Assembly: GCF_000413935.1 (NCBI RefSeq)
Contig: NZ_KE340378.1
Coordinates: 371,585 to 435,584 of the forward strand
Reading direction: 5' to 3'
DNA: 64,000 bases
DNA from: Acinetobacter colistiniresistens
GTDB taxonomy: Bacteria > Pseudomonadota > Gammaproteobacteria > Pseudomonadales > Moraxellaceae
Each line of letters opens with the position of its first letter. Position 1 is the first letter of the stretch. The translations under genes were made by a program, and so were the position numbers. This document shows positions 46,353 to 54,670 of this stretch, one piece after another. The notes under the pieces are model-generated. The model was not told the DNA's origin, searched no databases, and saw only the letters and a program-made list of their open reading frames with translations.

Positions 46353-47666
46353 ATGAATTCCATTATCCAAATGGACTCGGATATAAATCATACCTACACA
46401 GGCTTTGGTTTTTTCGACATTTACAATAAAAACAGTTTTAAACAACCAGCGCGTACCACGTGGATTGATGGTTGGAAAATTGAATATATGGCAATTGCAG
46501 ATCCGAAAACGATCTACAACACGCCGATTGTAATTGTCGGAGGCGCATTTCAAAACTTTAACTCTTATAAGTATTGTGTTGAGCAACTTTTCGAGAGTGG
46601 GCCAGTCATTTTAATTGATTTACCTTCGATGGGTGCGAATCAGCAAATTCGCAATGTTGATACGGGTGAATCTGCAGGTATTTTAGAACTGCCAGATTTA
46701 TCTAAAATGTTGGGTCAATGGCTGGATATTGTTGGGATTGATAAAGTTTCAATGATGGGCATGTCATTGGGTTCCGTGGTGGCTTCGTCTTTTGCAGACC
46801 AACGCCCTGAGTTGATTGACCGTATGGTTTTGATGGGGGTGATGCAGAAAACCCGTAAAAGCTGGCGGATGCTGCTCGAAGAATCGCTGCATTTAATGCG
46901 TGAAGACCGGATGGAAGAGTTTGGTCAGGCTGTGATTCTTTATTTGGTCAATCACGCCAAACTTGATAAAACGAGAATGTCGCCAACAGCAAAGCGTTTG
47001 TTCTTTAAACAGATGGCTGAGTTTAGTGCAACTGAGCGCGAACGTTATGAAATCAACTGCAATCGCTTGTTGCGCTTAAGCGATGTTCCTGTACCACAAT
47101 GTAAAACCTTGGTGGCAGCAGGGCAGTATGACAGTTTTACTCTACCGCATGAAAATGCAGATTTTGCATTGCAGTGTCAGGATATGCAGTTTGCATTGAT
47201 TGCCAATGCCGATCATGTACCACAATTGCAGCGCCGTAAAGAAACCATGAATTTGTTTACCACCTTTTTAAAAGGTGAATCCATAGACAATCTAGATGGC
47301 ATTATCTCAATGACACGGGAACAAATGCAGCAGATTGAACGTCGTGGTGAAGAGCGTATTACGGTCTTACAGCCTGAAAGCAAATTATCGCATCGCCATC
47401 TTACGACAGAAGCTGATGTGCAGATCGTTGATATCACTTTCTTTGGCGTGTATTTAAAGCTTCACAATATTGAGCAACTTGATTTTATCAATCAACATCC
47501 ACGTGATTTAGCCTTACATTTAGCTGATGAAGAGGGTGAGTTTAAAATTGAATGTTTAATCTTTGATGCAACTGAGCAAGGACTGCGCATCTTATTTAAA
47601 CACGGCAGTTTTGATATCGCAGAGCGTTTGACTCGTTTTATTCAACGCCAACAGCCAACTGAATAA
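46353..47666 (+). CDS. Alpha/beta hydrolase with a PilZ-like C-terminal domain
   Basis: 437 residues from ATG 46353, preceded by GGAGGAAGG. The first ~290 residues form an alpha/beta hydrolase: IVIVGGAFQNFNSYKYCVEQL, ILIDLPSMG, the nucleophile elbow GMSLGSVVASSFADQRPELIDRMV, and a late His in IANADHVPQLQRRKE. The last ~120 residues begin with RRGEERITV and continue as a beta-rich stretch (VQIVDITFFGVYLKL), the layout of a PilZ domain with its N-terminal RxxxR-type segment. If right, the enzyme or scaffold could respond to cyclic di-GMP. Both the substrate and the domain call remain open. Confidence 0.78.
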   Translation: MNSIIQMDSDINHTYTGFGFFDIYNKNSFKQPARTTWIDGWKIEYMAIADPKTIYNTPIVIVGGAFQNFNSYKYCVEQLFESGPVILIDLPSMGANQQIRNVDTGESAGILELPDLSKMLGQWLDIVGIDKVSMMGMSLGSVVASSFADQRPELIDRMVLMGVMQKTRKSWRMLLEESLHLMREDRMEEFGQAVILYLVNHAKLDKTRMSPTAKRLFFKQMAEFSATERERYEINCNRLLRLSDVPVPQCKTLVAAGQYDSFTLPHENADFALQCQDMQFALIANADHVPQLQRRKETMNLFTTFLKGESIDNLDGIISMTREQMQQIERRGEERITVLQPESKLSHRHLTTEADVQIVDITFFGVYLKLHNIEQLDFINQHPRDLALHLADEEGEFKIECLIFDATEQGLRILFKHGSFDIAERLTRFIQRQQPTE

Positions 47667-47681
47667 CGAGTATTTCAAGAT

Positions 47682-47712
47682 TAAAAAAGTGGCAATTTGC
47701 CACTTTTTTTGT
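47682..47712. terminator. Terminator between the hydrolase and methyltransferase genes
   Basis: AAAAAAGTGGCAA-TTTGCCACTTTTTTT, symmetrical, between convergent genes. Confidence 0.88.
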
Positions 47713-47716
47713 GCGC

Positions 47717-48559
47717 TTATTTATTGGTGGCTTGAATCATCCAGACTAGGTCGCCTAAGTGTTGCTGCGTACTTTCTAAAGTGACTTGTTGAAAAAATTG
47801 CTTGGGTTGTAACACCTCAACGTGATTAAAGCCAGCTTCATGAAAAAACTGTTCAACCTCGGCAGGGGTTTGAAAATGAAAGCTAAACGCACTGCGCGAC
47901 ATCCATTTTAATAAACGGCTACTGTTCCAGATAATGGTGGCGAGTTTGTTTTGAGTCGGTTCTGGATAGATGTCTGTTAAATAATGCAGCGTTTTAAAGC
48001 CTTGGCCGTAATTGGCAATGGCTTGAATCAGTTGCTGTAACATTGGTTTTTCAAAGTAATTGATCAGTCCCTCGCTGATAATCACCAAAGGCCGTTGAGG
48101 ATCAAATACTTCAAAGGCAGAGGCAAAAGCATCGGTAAATAAGTCGATAGACAGTACAGCATCAGTATTGCTTTCAATTTGCTGTAGTGCCGCTTGTTTG
48201 GTGGCAGCCATGTCAGGCAAATCCAGTTCACGGTAAGTGATCGTTGGGTAATGTTGTCTAAACCACCAGCCACGTGGGGATAAGCCACAGGCAATTTCTA
48301 GCACTTGCAGGTCAGGATGTTGCTCAATCAGTGCTTTTAACTGGTTGTCGAGCATGCTGTGACGTTGTTTCAGTGTAGTGCGCATGCTGCCACCGACATA
48401 TTTTTCTGCCCAGCTCTCAATTGGATGAACGAGAGCCGCTAAAGTTTTTCCTTTTGCTGTTGCCAGTGCTGGATGTGAAATCCCCATTTGATACCAGATA
48501 TAGCCGGTGTAGTGTGCGGTAAATGAAATGTGGCGGTGTTTTGAAAGTTGTTGTGTCAT
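47717..48559 (-). CDS. Class I SAM-dependent methyltransferase, LCMT-like
   Basis: 280 residues. The order of motifs is that of the leucine carboxyl methyltransferase-like family (PF04072): FTAHYTGYIWYQMG at the N-terminus, HPDLQVLEIACGLSPRGWWF as motif I, YRELDLPDMAATK as motif II, and PLVIISEGLINYFE further on, matching the family pattern of Glu-Gly-x-x-x-Tyr. Substrate unknown. Confidence 0.82.
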   Translation of the reverse strand: MTQQLSKHRHISFTAHYTGYIWYQMGISHPALATAKGKTLAALVHPIESWAEKYVGGSMRTTLKQRHSMLDNQLKALIEQHPDLQVLEIACGLSPRGWWFRQHYPTITYRELDLPDMAATKQAALQQIESNTDAVLSIDLFTDAFASAFEVFDPQRPLVIISEGLINYFEKPMLQQLIQAIANYGQGFKTLHYLTDIYPEPTQNKLATIIWNSSRLLKWMSRSAFSFHFQTPAEVEQFFHEAGFNHVEVLQPKQFFQQVTLESTQQHLGDLVWMIQATNK

Positions 48560-48665
48560 CTGTCCTAGACTCTATTTTCCTAATTTAGATATATAAAATT
48601 AATCTCTTTTTTAAGCTGAGATTTTCCACCAAATCCGATTTTAGGTTTGTTATTTACTATCGTGG

Positions 48666-48759
48666 GGCGGCATGGATGCCGCCGTTGGGCTGGGTTTACA
48701 AGGATGTACCCTCAGCCTAACAAAGGATTTTTGCTTACTTTTCATCCCTGAAAAGTAAG
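48666..48759. repeat. Three successive hairpins sharing a CANGGATG loop
   Basis: Hairpin 1 (48666-48683) is GGCGGCAT-GG-ATGCCGCC. Hairpin 2 (48688-48717) is GGCTGGGTTTACA-AGGA-TGTACCCTCAGCC with small bulges. Hairpin 3 (48734-48759) is CTTACTTTTC-ATCCCT-GAAAAGTAAG. The first two carry CATGGATG and CAAGGATG on the plus strand; the third carries CAGGGATG on the minus strand. More GC-rich than the flanks, no ORF, no T run. Similar GGATG-hairpin strings occur as dispersed intergenic elements in other Proteobacteria. TTACAAGGATGT is close to the CsrA/RsmA binding consensus. Confidence 0.6.
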
Positions 48760-48846
48760 TCGAGCCGAAGGCAAAACTCTTTAATCAGATGAGCACTCGG
48801 CAAGATTCCATTATGTTAATAAAACAATGAAAAACTCTAAGTAAAG

Positions 48847-49869
48847 TTAGAACGAATTCTTAAACTCTTCAATGACTTTTCTGACGCTGTGCCAGTTTTC
48901 ATCATCTAAAGTCAACGTCGTGCCGACTTGGATATTTGGAATTTTACCGCGCATACGTTCTAAGCGTTGTTGATTTGGTAACGCCAATGTTTGGATGCCA
49001 TCCAAGGCGGTACATGCAGCTGCACGGTCATTACAGACCAGCCCCATATCACAGCCTGCTTTTAAAGCGGCTTGGATACGTGCATCTGCACCACCTGCGA
49101 CACAGGCAGCCTGCATGCTCAAGTCATCTGAGAATAATACGCCGTCAAATTTAAGCTGTTGACGTAAGATTTCCTGTAACCAAAACGGTGAAAAGCCTGC
49201 TGGGTTTGGATCAACTTGGTCATAGATCACATGAGCAGGCATCAATGCATCCAGTTGCGGCATCAGCTTGATAAAGCTTTGCATATCTTTGTCGTAGATT
49301 TCTTGGTACGAGCGGCTATCAATTGCAGCGGCAACGTGCGAGTCAGCCTTGACTGAACCATGTCCTGGGAAATGTTTTCCTGTCGTTGCCATACCTGCTT
49401 TTTTCATACCACGCATAAAGGCATCTGCCAGTGGCACGATGTCTTGCATATTTTTGGCAAAACCACGATCACCGATCACATCACTCACATCATTCAGGTC
49501 TAAAACTGGGGCAAAGCTAAAATCAATACCGACTGCGAGAACTTCGATTGCCATTAACCAGCCGCATTGCTCAGCCAGTTCAAGTGCTTGTTGTGGATTG
49601 CTGAGGTAGCGCTCACCCAATCGACCCATGGCTGGAAGTAAGGTAAAGCCTTGTCTTAAGCGTTGGACGCGACCACCTTCCTGATCCACCGCAATCAGAA
49701 TCTCTGGACGGATTTGGCGCATATGGTCGGTTAAGGCACGAACTTGTTGAGGGGATTCAATATTTCGTGCAAATAAAATCATGCCGCCGACTTGTGGAGC
49801 TTGTAAGAGTTCAATATCTTCTTGGGTAAGTTCTGTGCCAGCAATATCCAGCATCAATGCGCCGATCAT
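48847..49869 (-). CDS. nagZ: Beta-N-acetylhexosaminidase
   Basis: 340 residues, glycoside hydrolase family 3, cytoplasmic. Removes N-acetylglucosamine from anhydromuropeptides in cell-wall recycling. Signatures: GGMILFARNI, IAVDQEGGRVQRLR, TTGKHFPGHGSVKADSH with the catalytic His of the flexible loop, and GVLFSDDLSMQAA with the catalytic Asp. Full length. It is divergent from the Prc protease gene. Confidence 0.96.
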   Translation of the reverse strand: MIGALMLDIAGTELTQEDIELLQAPQVGGMILFARNIESPQQVRALTDHMRQIRPEILIAVDQEGGRVQRLRQGFTLLPAMGRLGERYLSNPQQALELAEQCGWLMAIEVLAVGIDFSFAPVLDLNDVSDVIGDRGFAKNMQDIVPLADAFMRGMKKAGMATTGKHFPGHGSVKADSHVAAAIDSRSYQEIYDKDMQSFIKLMPQLDALMPAHVIYDQVDPNPAGFSPFWLQEILRQQLKFDGVLFSDDLSMQAACVAGGADARIQAALKAGCDMGLVCNDRAAACTALDGIQTLALPNQQRLERMRGKIPNIQVGTTLTLDDENWHSVRKVIEEFKNSF

Positions 49870-50117
49870 AAGGATTCCGTTTGAATTTTGATAAAAAAAT
49901 GATGAAAAAAACGATAGCTAAATTGTGCAATGATTTGCTACATTTTGTCAGTACAGAATATGATAAAACTAGATGATATTGATGATAAGTGCTTGTTGGT
50001 CATTTATTTATAATGACTTATGAGTTTTACATGTTGTGATGGAAGTGAATAAAAGGTGTTCATATTGACCAGATCAGCATGTAATAATTGCCATATCCAA
50101 GGAAGTACCAAAATTTT

Positions 50118-52301
50118 ATGAAACTTCAAATGATAGCGTGTGCAGTTGCAATTGCGACTGGTGGTTTATTTTTCTCTCATACCATAAATGAGGCATTTGC
50201 AGCGACTGAGACACCTGTTGTTTCAACAGTCATCAAGCCATCTCAGGAACAGGCCTTGGTTGCACGTCAGTTAGCGACCTTGGTTGATCGTCAGCATTAT
50301 TTAAATATGCGTCTGGATGCAACGACTTCAAACCGTATTTTGAATATGTATCTGGATAGTCTTGATCCAGATCATTCATTATTTTTAAGCGGTGAAGTGG
50401 AAGACTATCAAAAGAAATATGGTGCTACGTTTGGCAGCTCCTTAAAAGCGGGTAACTTGACTGGACCGTTTGCGATCCATGCTCAATACCGTGATCGTTT
50501 AAAACAATTCTATGAGTTTATGTTGGCTGAATTGAAGAAGCCGCAAAACCTCAATCAAAAAGATGTCTATCTTGATACGGATCGTGAAAAGGCAGCATAT
50601 TTCAAAACTACGGCTGAGCAACAAGCGCATTGGCAAAAAATGCTGGTTTCACAGCTCATTAATTTAACTATTAGCAAAGAAGAAGAGCAGGCGAAACAAA
50701 AAGCGTTAAAAGCAGATCCATCGCTTGCTAATGGTCAGGATTTAACTGGACCCGAAGATTTAACACCAGTTCAAACTTTGACGAAACGTTATACCCGTCA
50801 GTTAGAACGTATTGGACGTGTGAAAAGCGATGATGTGTTGGAAAAGACGCTGAATGCCATGCTGGCCACCTACGATCCGCACAGTAATTACTATCCGCCG
50901 ATTGATGCGATGGAGTTAAACCGTCAAACGACTTTGCAGTTAGAAGGGATTGGGGTGTCGATTCGTCCTGAACGTGGCAATGAAGACTACACCAAGATTG
51001 AAACTATTGTTGAAGGTGGCCCGGCAAGTAAATCGGGGCAGGTGAAATCAGGTGATCGCATCATTGGGGTGGCTCAAGACGGCGAGAAAATGGTTGATGT
51101 GATTGGCTGGCCAAGTTCGGAAATCGTGGGACTGATTCGAGGTAAACGGGGTACCAAAGTTGTGGTACGGTTATTGGGTGCTGGTGCATCGATGAGCCAA
51201 GCACGTAATGTGACCTTAACCCGTGACATTATCCAAGAAGAAGATGCTGGTGTTCGTTCCCGTACCGTTGAAATTACCCGTGACGGTAAAAAACATCTGT
51301 TTGGTGTACTGGAAATTCCATCCTTCTATTTTGACTATCGTTCACGTCGTGCTGGGACCGAATATCGCTCTGTATCGGAAGATACAGCCAAAGCATTAGA
51401 GTCGCTGAAAGCACAAAAAGTAGAAGGGATCTTGGTCGACTTGCGTAATGACCCAGGTGGCTCACTGGAAGAGGTGGCACGTATGCTTGGTCAGGTGATC
51501 AAGTCTGGTCCTGTGGTGCAGATCCGTGATGGTAATGGTAATGTCAATGTCTTTGAAGATACCGATGGCGGTGAACAGCTTTATGCTGGCCCAATGGCGG
51601 TACTGGTCAACTTGGCTTCTGCTTCTGCAAGTGAGATTTACTCTGCCGCGATTCAGGATTATGAGCGTGGTATTATCATTGGTAGTACCACTACAGGTAA
51701 GGGCACCGCACAGGTTCAGCTAGATTCACTGGCTTATGGTCAGGCGACGTTAACACAGCGTAAGTTTTATCGTATTACTGGCGGCAGTACACAAAACAAA
51801 GGTGTGATTCCAGACATCAAATTGGTGGATATTTACAATGAGGAGTTTGGTGAGCGTAAAGCGAAAAATGCCTTGAAGTGGGATACCATTCCAACAGCAC
51901 CCTTTAAGCGCGAAGGCTCTGTACAACCTTATATTGCTAAATTGACAGAGTCTTCTCAACAACGTGTTGCAGCAGATTCTCAGTTTAAATATTTAGAAGC
52001 ACGAACCGCAATTGCCAAGAAAACTTCGGATCAAAAGAAGGTATCTCTAGATATTGGTCAGCGTCGTGCTGAGTTAATTGATCTTGAAAAGCAAACCTTG
52101 AATGCGGAAAACCAGCGCCGTAGCGCAACAGGTTTAGCACCTTATGCAAACTGGGAAAGTTATCAAGCTTCTATTGATGCTTTGGTTGAGTCACGTGCCA
52201 AAATGAAAGCACACTTGCGTCCACCATTGCCGGAAGAAGAAACCTTCATTACTGAAGCTGCAAACGTCCTTTTAGATTATTCTAAGTTGCAGTCTCGTTA
52301 A
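50118..52301 (+). CDS. prc: Carboxy-terminal processing protease (Prc/Tsp family)
   Basis: 727 residues from ATG 50118 (MKLQMIACAVAIATGGLFF, a signal sequence); the longer frame would start at a TTG ten codons earlier. Order of domains: an N-terminal helical part (about 45-240), PDZ (GVSIRPERGNEDYTKIETIVEGGPASKSGQVKSGDRIIGV), the S41 peptidase with VDLRNDPGGSLEEVARM, the catalytic Ser in SASASEIYSAAIQ and Lys in TTGKGTAQVQ, and a C-terminal domain ending in an Arg/Lys-rich region. Periplasmic, cleaves tails of envelope proteins and murein hydrolases. AAGGAAG lies 12-13 nt upstream, a long spacing. Confidence 0.94.
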   Translation: MKLQMIACAVAIATGGLFFSHTINEAFAATETPVVSTVIKPSQEQALVARQLATLVDRQHYLNMRLDATTSNRILNMYLDSLDPDHSLFLSGEVEDYQKKYGATFGSSLKAGNLTGPFAIHAQYRDRLKQFYEFMLAELKKPQNLNQKDVYLDTDREKAAYFKTTAEQQAHWQKMLVSQLINLTISKEEEQAKQKALKADPSLANGQDLTGPEDLTPVQTLTKRYTRQLERIGRVKSDDVLEKTLNAMLATYDPHSNYYPPIDAMELNRQTTLQLEGIGVSIRPERGNEDYTKIETIVEGGPASKSGQVKSGDRIIGVAQDGEKMVDVIGWPSSEIVGLIRGKRGTKVVVRLLGAGASMSQARNVTLTRDIIQEEDAGVRSRTVEITRDGKKHLFGVLEIPSFYFDYRSRRAGTEYRSVSEDTAKALESLKAQKVEGILVDLRNDPGGSLEEVARMLGQVIKSGPVVQIRDGNGNVNVFEDTDGGEQLYAGPMAVLVNLASASASEIYSAAIQDYERGIIIGSTTTGKGTAQVQLDSLAYGQATLTQRKFYRITGGSTQNKGVIPDIKLVDIYNEEFGERKAKNALKWDTIPTAPFKREGSVQPYIAKLTESSQQRVAADSQFKYLEARTAIAKKTSDQKKVSLDIGQRRAELIDLEKQTLNAENQRRSATGLAPYANWESYQASIDALVESRAKMKAHLRPPLPEEETFITEAANVLLDYSKLQSR

Positions 52302-52319
52302 GACTCATCACGTCCAAGC

Positions 52320-52357
52320 CATAAAAAAGCCCTGCATCTGACAGGGCTTTTTTATGG
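52320..52357. terminator. Terminator between prc and the DUF2147 gene
   Basis: AAAAAAGCCCTG-CATCTGA-CAGGGCTTTTTT, symmetrical, between convergent genes. Confidence 0.9.
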
Positions 52358-52372
52358 CTTGGACTCGGCAAT

Positions 52373-52822
52373 TTAATTGACTCGGATCCAGATTTGACTT
52401 CGTCCTAATACAGAGACACCAACATAACCGCGTAAATGTAAACGCTGTCCATTAGAACTCAACTTGGCAGTCAGGCTATAAACACGAGCTCCATTGGGAT
52501 CAAGGATCTTTCCACCGGTATAGGTCAGGTCATTTTTATGCTTGAGTTGAGTGATGACATTTAAGCCTAAAATTGGTTTGTTGGTATAAGGTGCGGGGCA
52601 ACCTGTGCAAAATTCTTTGGGTGTATAACCTGTACGTGGGGTAATTTTAATGATTTTACCGGTATAAGAACCATCAGCTTCTTTTACGATTTCAACCTGT
52701 CCTTTGGGGGCACCTGTCACATCATCAACACTTTGCCAAATCCCGACAATATCTTGGGCAAAAGCAAAATGACTGAAGATCAATAGAAAGAAAAAAGAAA
52801 TCAGTTTTTGGGACAAGTTCAT
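52373..52822 (-). CDS. DUF2147 exported protein, copy B
   Basis: 149 residues from ATG 52822 with AAGGAGG 8 nt upstream; the longer frame is rejected because it covers this SD. Signal peptide MNLSQKLISFFFLLIFSHFAFA. The mature domain is DUF2147: DIVGIWQSVDDVTGAPKGQVEI, TGKIIKITPRTGYTPKEFC, CPAPYTNKPILGLNVI, GGKILDPNGARVYSLTAKL, and QRLHLRGYVGVSVLGRSQIWIRV. Two Cys around 84-87 (CTGC) may form a disulfide. Function unknown. The neighbouring gene is a close paralogue. Confidence 0.88.
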   Translation of the reverse strand: MNLSQKLISFFFLLIFSHFAFAQDIVGIWQSVDDVTGAPKGQVEIVKEADGSYTGKIIKITPRTGYTPKEFCTGCPAPYTNKPILGLNVITQLKHKNDLTYTGGKILDPNGARVYSLTAKLSSNGQRLHLRGYVGVSVLGRSQIWIRVN

Positions 52823-52949
52823 GTTTAAGCCTCCTTGCTGCCATGGTTGTACCTTATTATTTCTGATTTCTAATCGGAGATTCAATCATTATTTTACAGT
52901 TGTAAATTATTCATCATTGATGTTTCAATCAATTTTTTGAGCGGAAAAT

Positions 52950-52994
52950 AAAAAAAGCTTCTTCATTGCAATGCAAGATGAAGAAGCTTTTTTG
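52950..52994 (-). terminator. Terminator of DUF2147 copy A
   Basis: AAAAAAGCTTCTTCAT and ATGAAGAAGCTTTTTT, a 16-bp perfect stem with an 11-base loop, 65 nt after the stop. Confidence 0.9.
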
Positions 52995-53057
52995 ACTAGC
53001 GCCGAAATCTGTATGATCAGTGCAATGTGCGTATCGTAGCGCTAAATTTTATTCAAC

Positions 53058-53504
53058 TTACTCGGCACGAATCCAGATTTGATTACGACCTAAAGCAGAA
53101 ACGCCTAAATAGCCACGCAAATGCAAGCGTTTGCCATTGGCACTAAGTTTGGCTTTCATACTATAAATTTTGCCTGTATTTGGATCTAAAATACGACCAC
53201 CCGTATAGTTTAAGCCTTCGCTATATTTTAAGCCTGTGACCACATCTAAACCGATGATTGGTTTATTGGTATAAGGTGCAGGACAATCCACACAGGTTTC
53301 TTTCGGTGTATAGCCTGTACGCGGCGTAATTTTGACTACTTTGCCTGCATAGGTGCCATTCGCTTCTTTGCGAATTTCAACCAGTGCCTTCGGCGCCCCC
53401 GTTTTGTCATCAATACTTTGCCAGAGCCCCGTAATATCCTCTGCAAAAGTAAAACTGCTCACCGCAGATAAAAATAACGCACCTAATAATTGTTTGCTCA
53501 TCAT
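53058..53504 (-). CDS. DUF2147 exported protein, copy A
   Basis: 148 residues. Signal peptide MMSKQLLGALFLSAVSSFTFA, then the same DUF2147 domain as the next gene: DITGLWQSIDDKTGAPKALVEI, VKITPRTGYTPKETCVDC, PAPYTNKPIIGLDVVTG, KIYSMKAKLSANGKRLHLRGYLGVSALGRNQIWIR. AAGGA lies 6-7 nt before the first ATG. A tandem duplicate, separated from copy B by a strong terminator, so each has its own promoter. Confidence 0.88.
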   Translation of the reverse strand: MMSKQLLGALFLSAVSSFTFAEDITGLWQSIDDKTGAPKALVEIRKEANGTYAGKVVKITPRTGYTPKETCVDCPAPYTNKPIIGLDVVTGLKYSEGLNYTGGRILDPNTGKIYSMKAKLSANGKRLHLRGYLGVSALGRNQIWIRAE

Positions 53505-53588
53505 TAAAAATCCTTTTAACGTTTAAGCTTACATTATGGAGGATATCTGACAACTAGTTCAATCTTTATGTGATATTTGTGGCAAATT

Positions 53589-54257
53589 TTAAGATAAAGA
53601 GAGAATGAATGTAGGGAGCCAAATGGCTGTAAATACACCATTTACTGCCATGCCAAAGGCTGCATAACGTCCTGTAACCGGGCCACGTTGCCATGCTTGC
53701 GCCGTACCGATCGCATGTGCAGCCAAACCTAAGGCTAGACCAGAAGCGCGTTCATCATGAATATGTTTTAAGATCCATGGCGAGAATGCAGCACCAATCA
53801 CTCCCGATAGAATCACAATCAGGGTGACCATCATTAAAGGAGCATGCAGGAGCGTTGCGATGTTCAATGCAATGGGTGTGGTCACGGCACGGGTGGCAAA
53901 AGCCATAATGGTTGGTTCAGACATATGCAGCAAATAGGCTAAACTCATTGGTAAGGCAACTGCACTGATGCTGGCAAAACCAAGGATACCAATCATTGAT
54001 TTGAGCGGTAAATCGTCATAACGCATGGCAGCCAATGGAATGGCCAAAGCAACCGTGACATAGCCAAGCAGGTGACTAAAAACATTGTTCACATTATCCA
54101 TATACTGTTGATATGGAATACCAAAAATGGCTAAGAATGCGATGACAATAAACATGCCAAACACAATTAGCGGAATCTGTGGAAATTTCTGATTCAGTGG
54201 TTTAGCAATCAGATAACTAATGAGGGTAATAATGAAGCCATAGATAACCATTGACAT
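53589..54257 (-). CDS. lrgB: LrgB/CidB-family membrane protein
   Basis: 222 residues, about seven membrane segments. Typical elements: PLIVFGMFIVIAFLAIFGIPY, LGYVTVALAIPL, FATRAVTTPIALNIA, and GLALGLAAHAIGTAQAW, the LrgB signature with G-x-x-x-H-A-x-G-T-A. With the LrgA-like partner it affects murein hydrolase activity, programmed lysis or pyruvate transport in other bacteria. AAGGAG lies 8 nt before the ATG. It starts 11 nt after the partner's stop. Confidence 0.9.
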   Translation of the reverse strand: MSMVIYGFIITLISYLIAKPLNQKFPQIPLIVFGMFIVIAFLAIFGIPYQQYMDNVNNVFSHLLGYVTVALAIPLAAMRYDDLPLKSMIGILGFASISAVALPMSLAYLLHMSEPTIMAFATRAVTTPIALNIATLLHAPLMMVTLIVILSGVIGAAFSPWILKHIHDERASGLALGLAAHAIGTAQAWQRGPVTGRYAAFGMAVNGVFTAIWLPTFILSLS

Positions 54258-54268
54258 AGATCAGCTCC

Positions 54269-54631
54269 TTATAACCAGCGTTTCGCCATTTTGGCATAGA
54301 CCCATAATGGCAATAATGTACTAAAGGTTAAGATAAATAAGAATGCAGGAATTTCTTTGCCCATATGTACCAGCATAATTAATGAGCCTGCACAAATCGG
54401 CAAAAAGGCGAAGCCGCTTTCTTTCAGGATTTTATTATTGGTGTCTGTCAGGCGATTGGAAATTTTTCTAAACCGCCTCCAGATCAGTAATGTGATTAAT
54501 AAACTAATGAGACCAACCAGATTGCCCAGTTCTGGGTGACCAAAAACTTTTGTGATCGCAACAGCCCCTTCACGATAGACAATGATTAAGAGAATTGTGC
54601 CAAACCAAGCTGTCCAGTCTATATTTTTCAT
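54269..54631 (-). CDS. lrgA: CidA/LrgA-family membrane protein
   Basis: 120 residues from ATG 54631 (AAGAG upstream); the longer frame adds 13 residues that overlap the downstream edge of hflX. Four hydrophobic segments. The pattern GHPELGNLVGLISLLITLLIWRR near the N-terminus and AGSLIMLVHMGKEIP in the middle fit CidA/LrgA, the holin-like half of the pair. Cotranscribed with lrgB. Confidence 0.78.
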   Translation of the reverse strand: MKNIDWTAWFGTILLIIVYREGAVAITKVFGHPELGNLVGLISLLITLLIWRRFRKISNRLTDTNNKILKESGFAFLPICAGSLIMLVHMGKEIPAFLFILTFSTLLPLWVYAKMAKRWL

Positions 54632-54670
54632 TTTTTTACTCTTGTCTATCCAGATGATGGCTGACCACAA

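Noticed and set aside
48734..48759. Third GGA hairpin taken as a simple terminator
   Set aside because: There is no T run after either arm and no gene ends next to it; it fits better as part of the multi-hairpin element.
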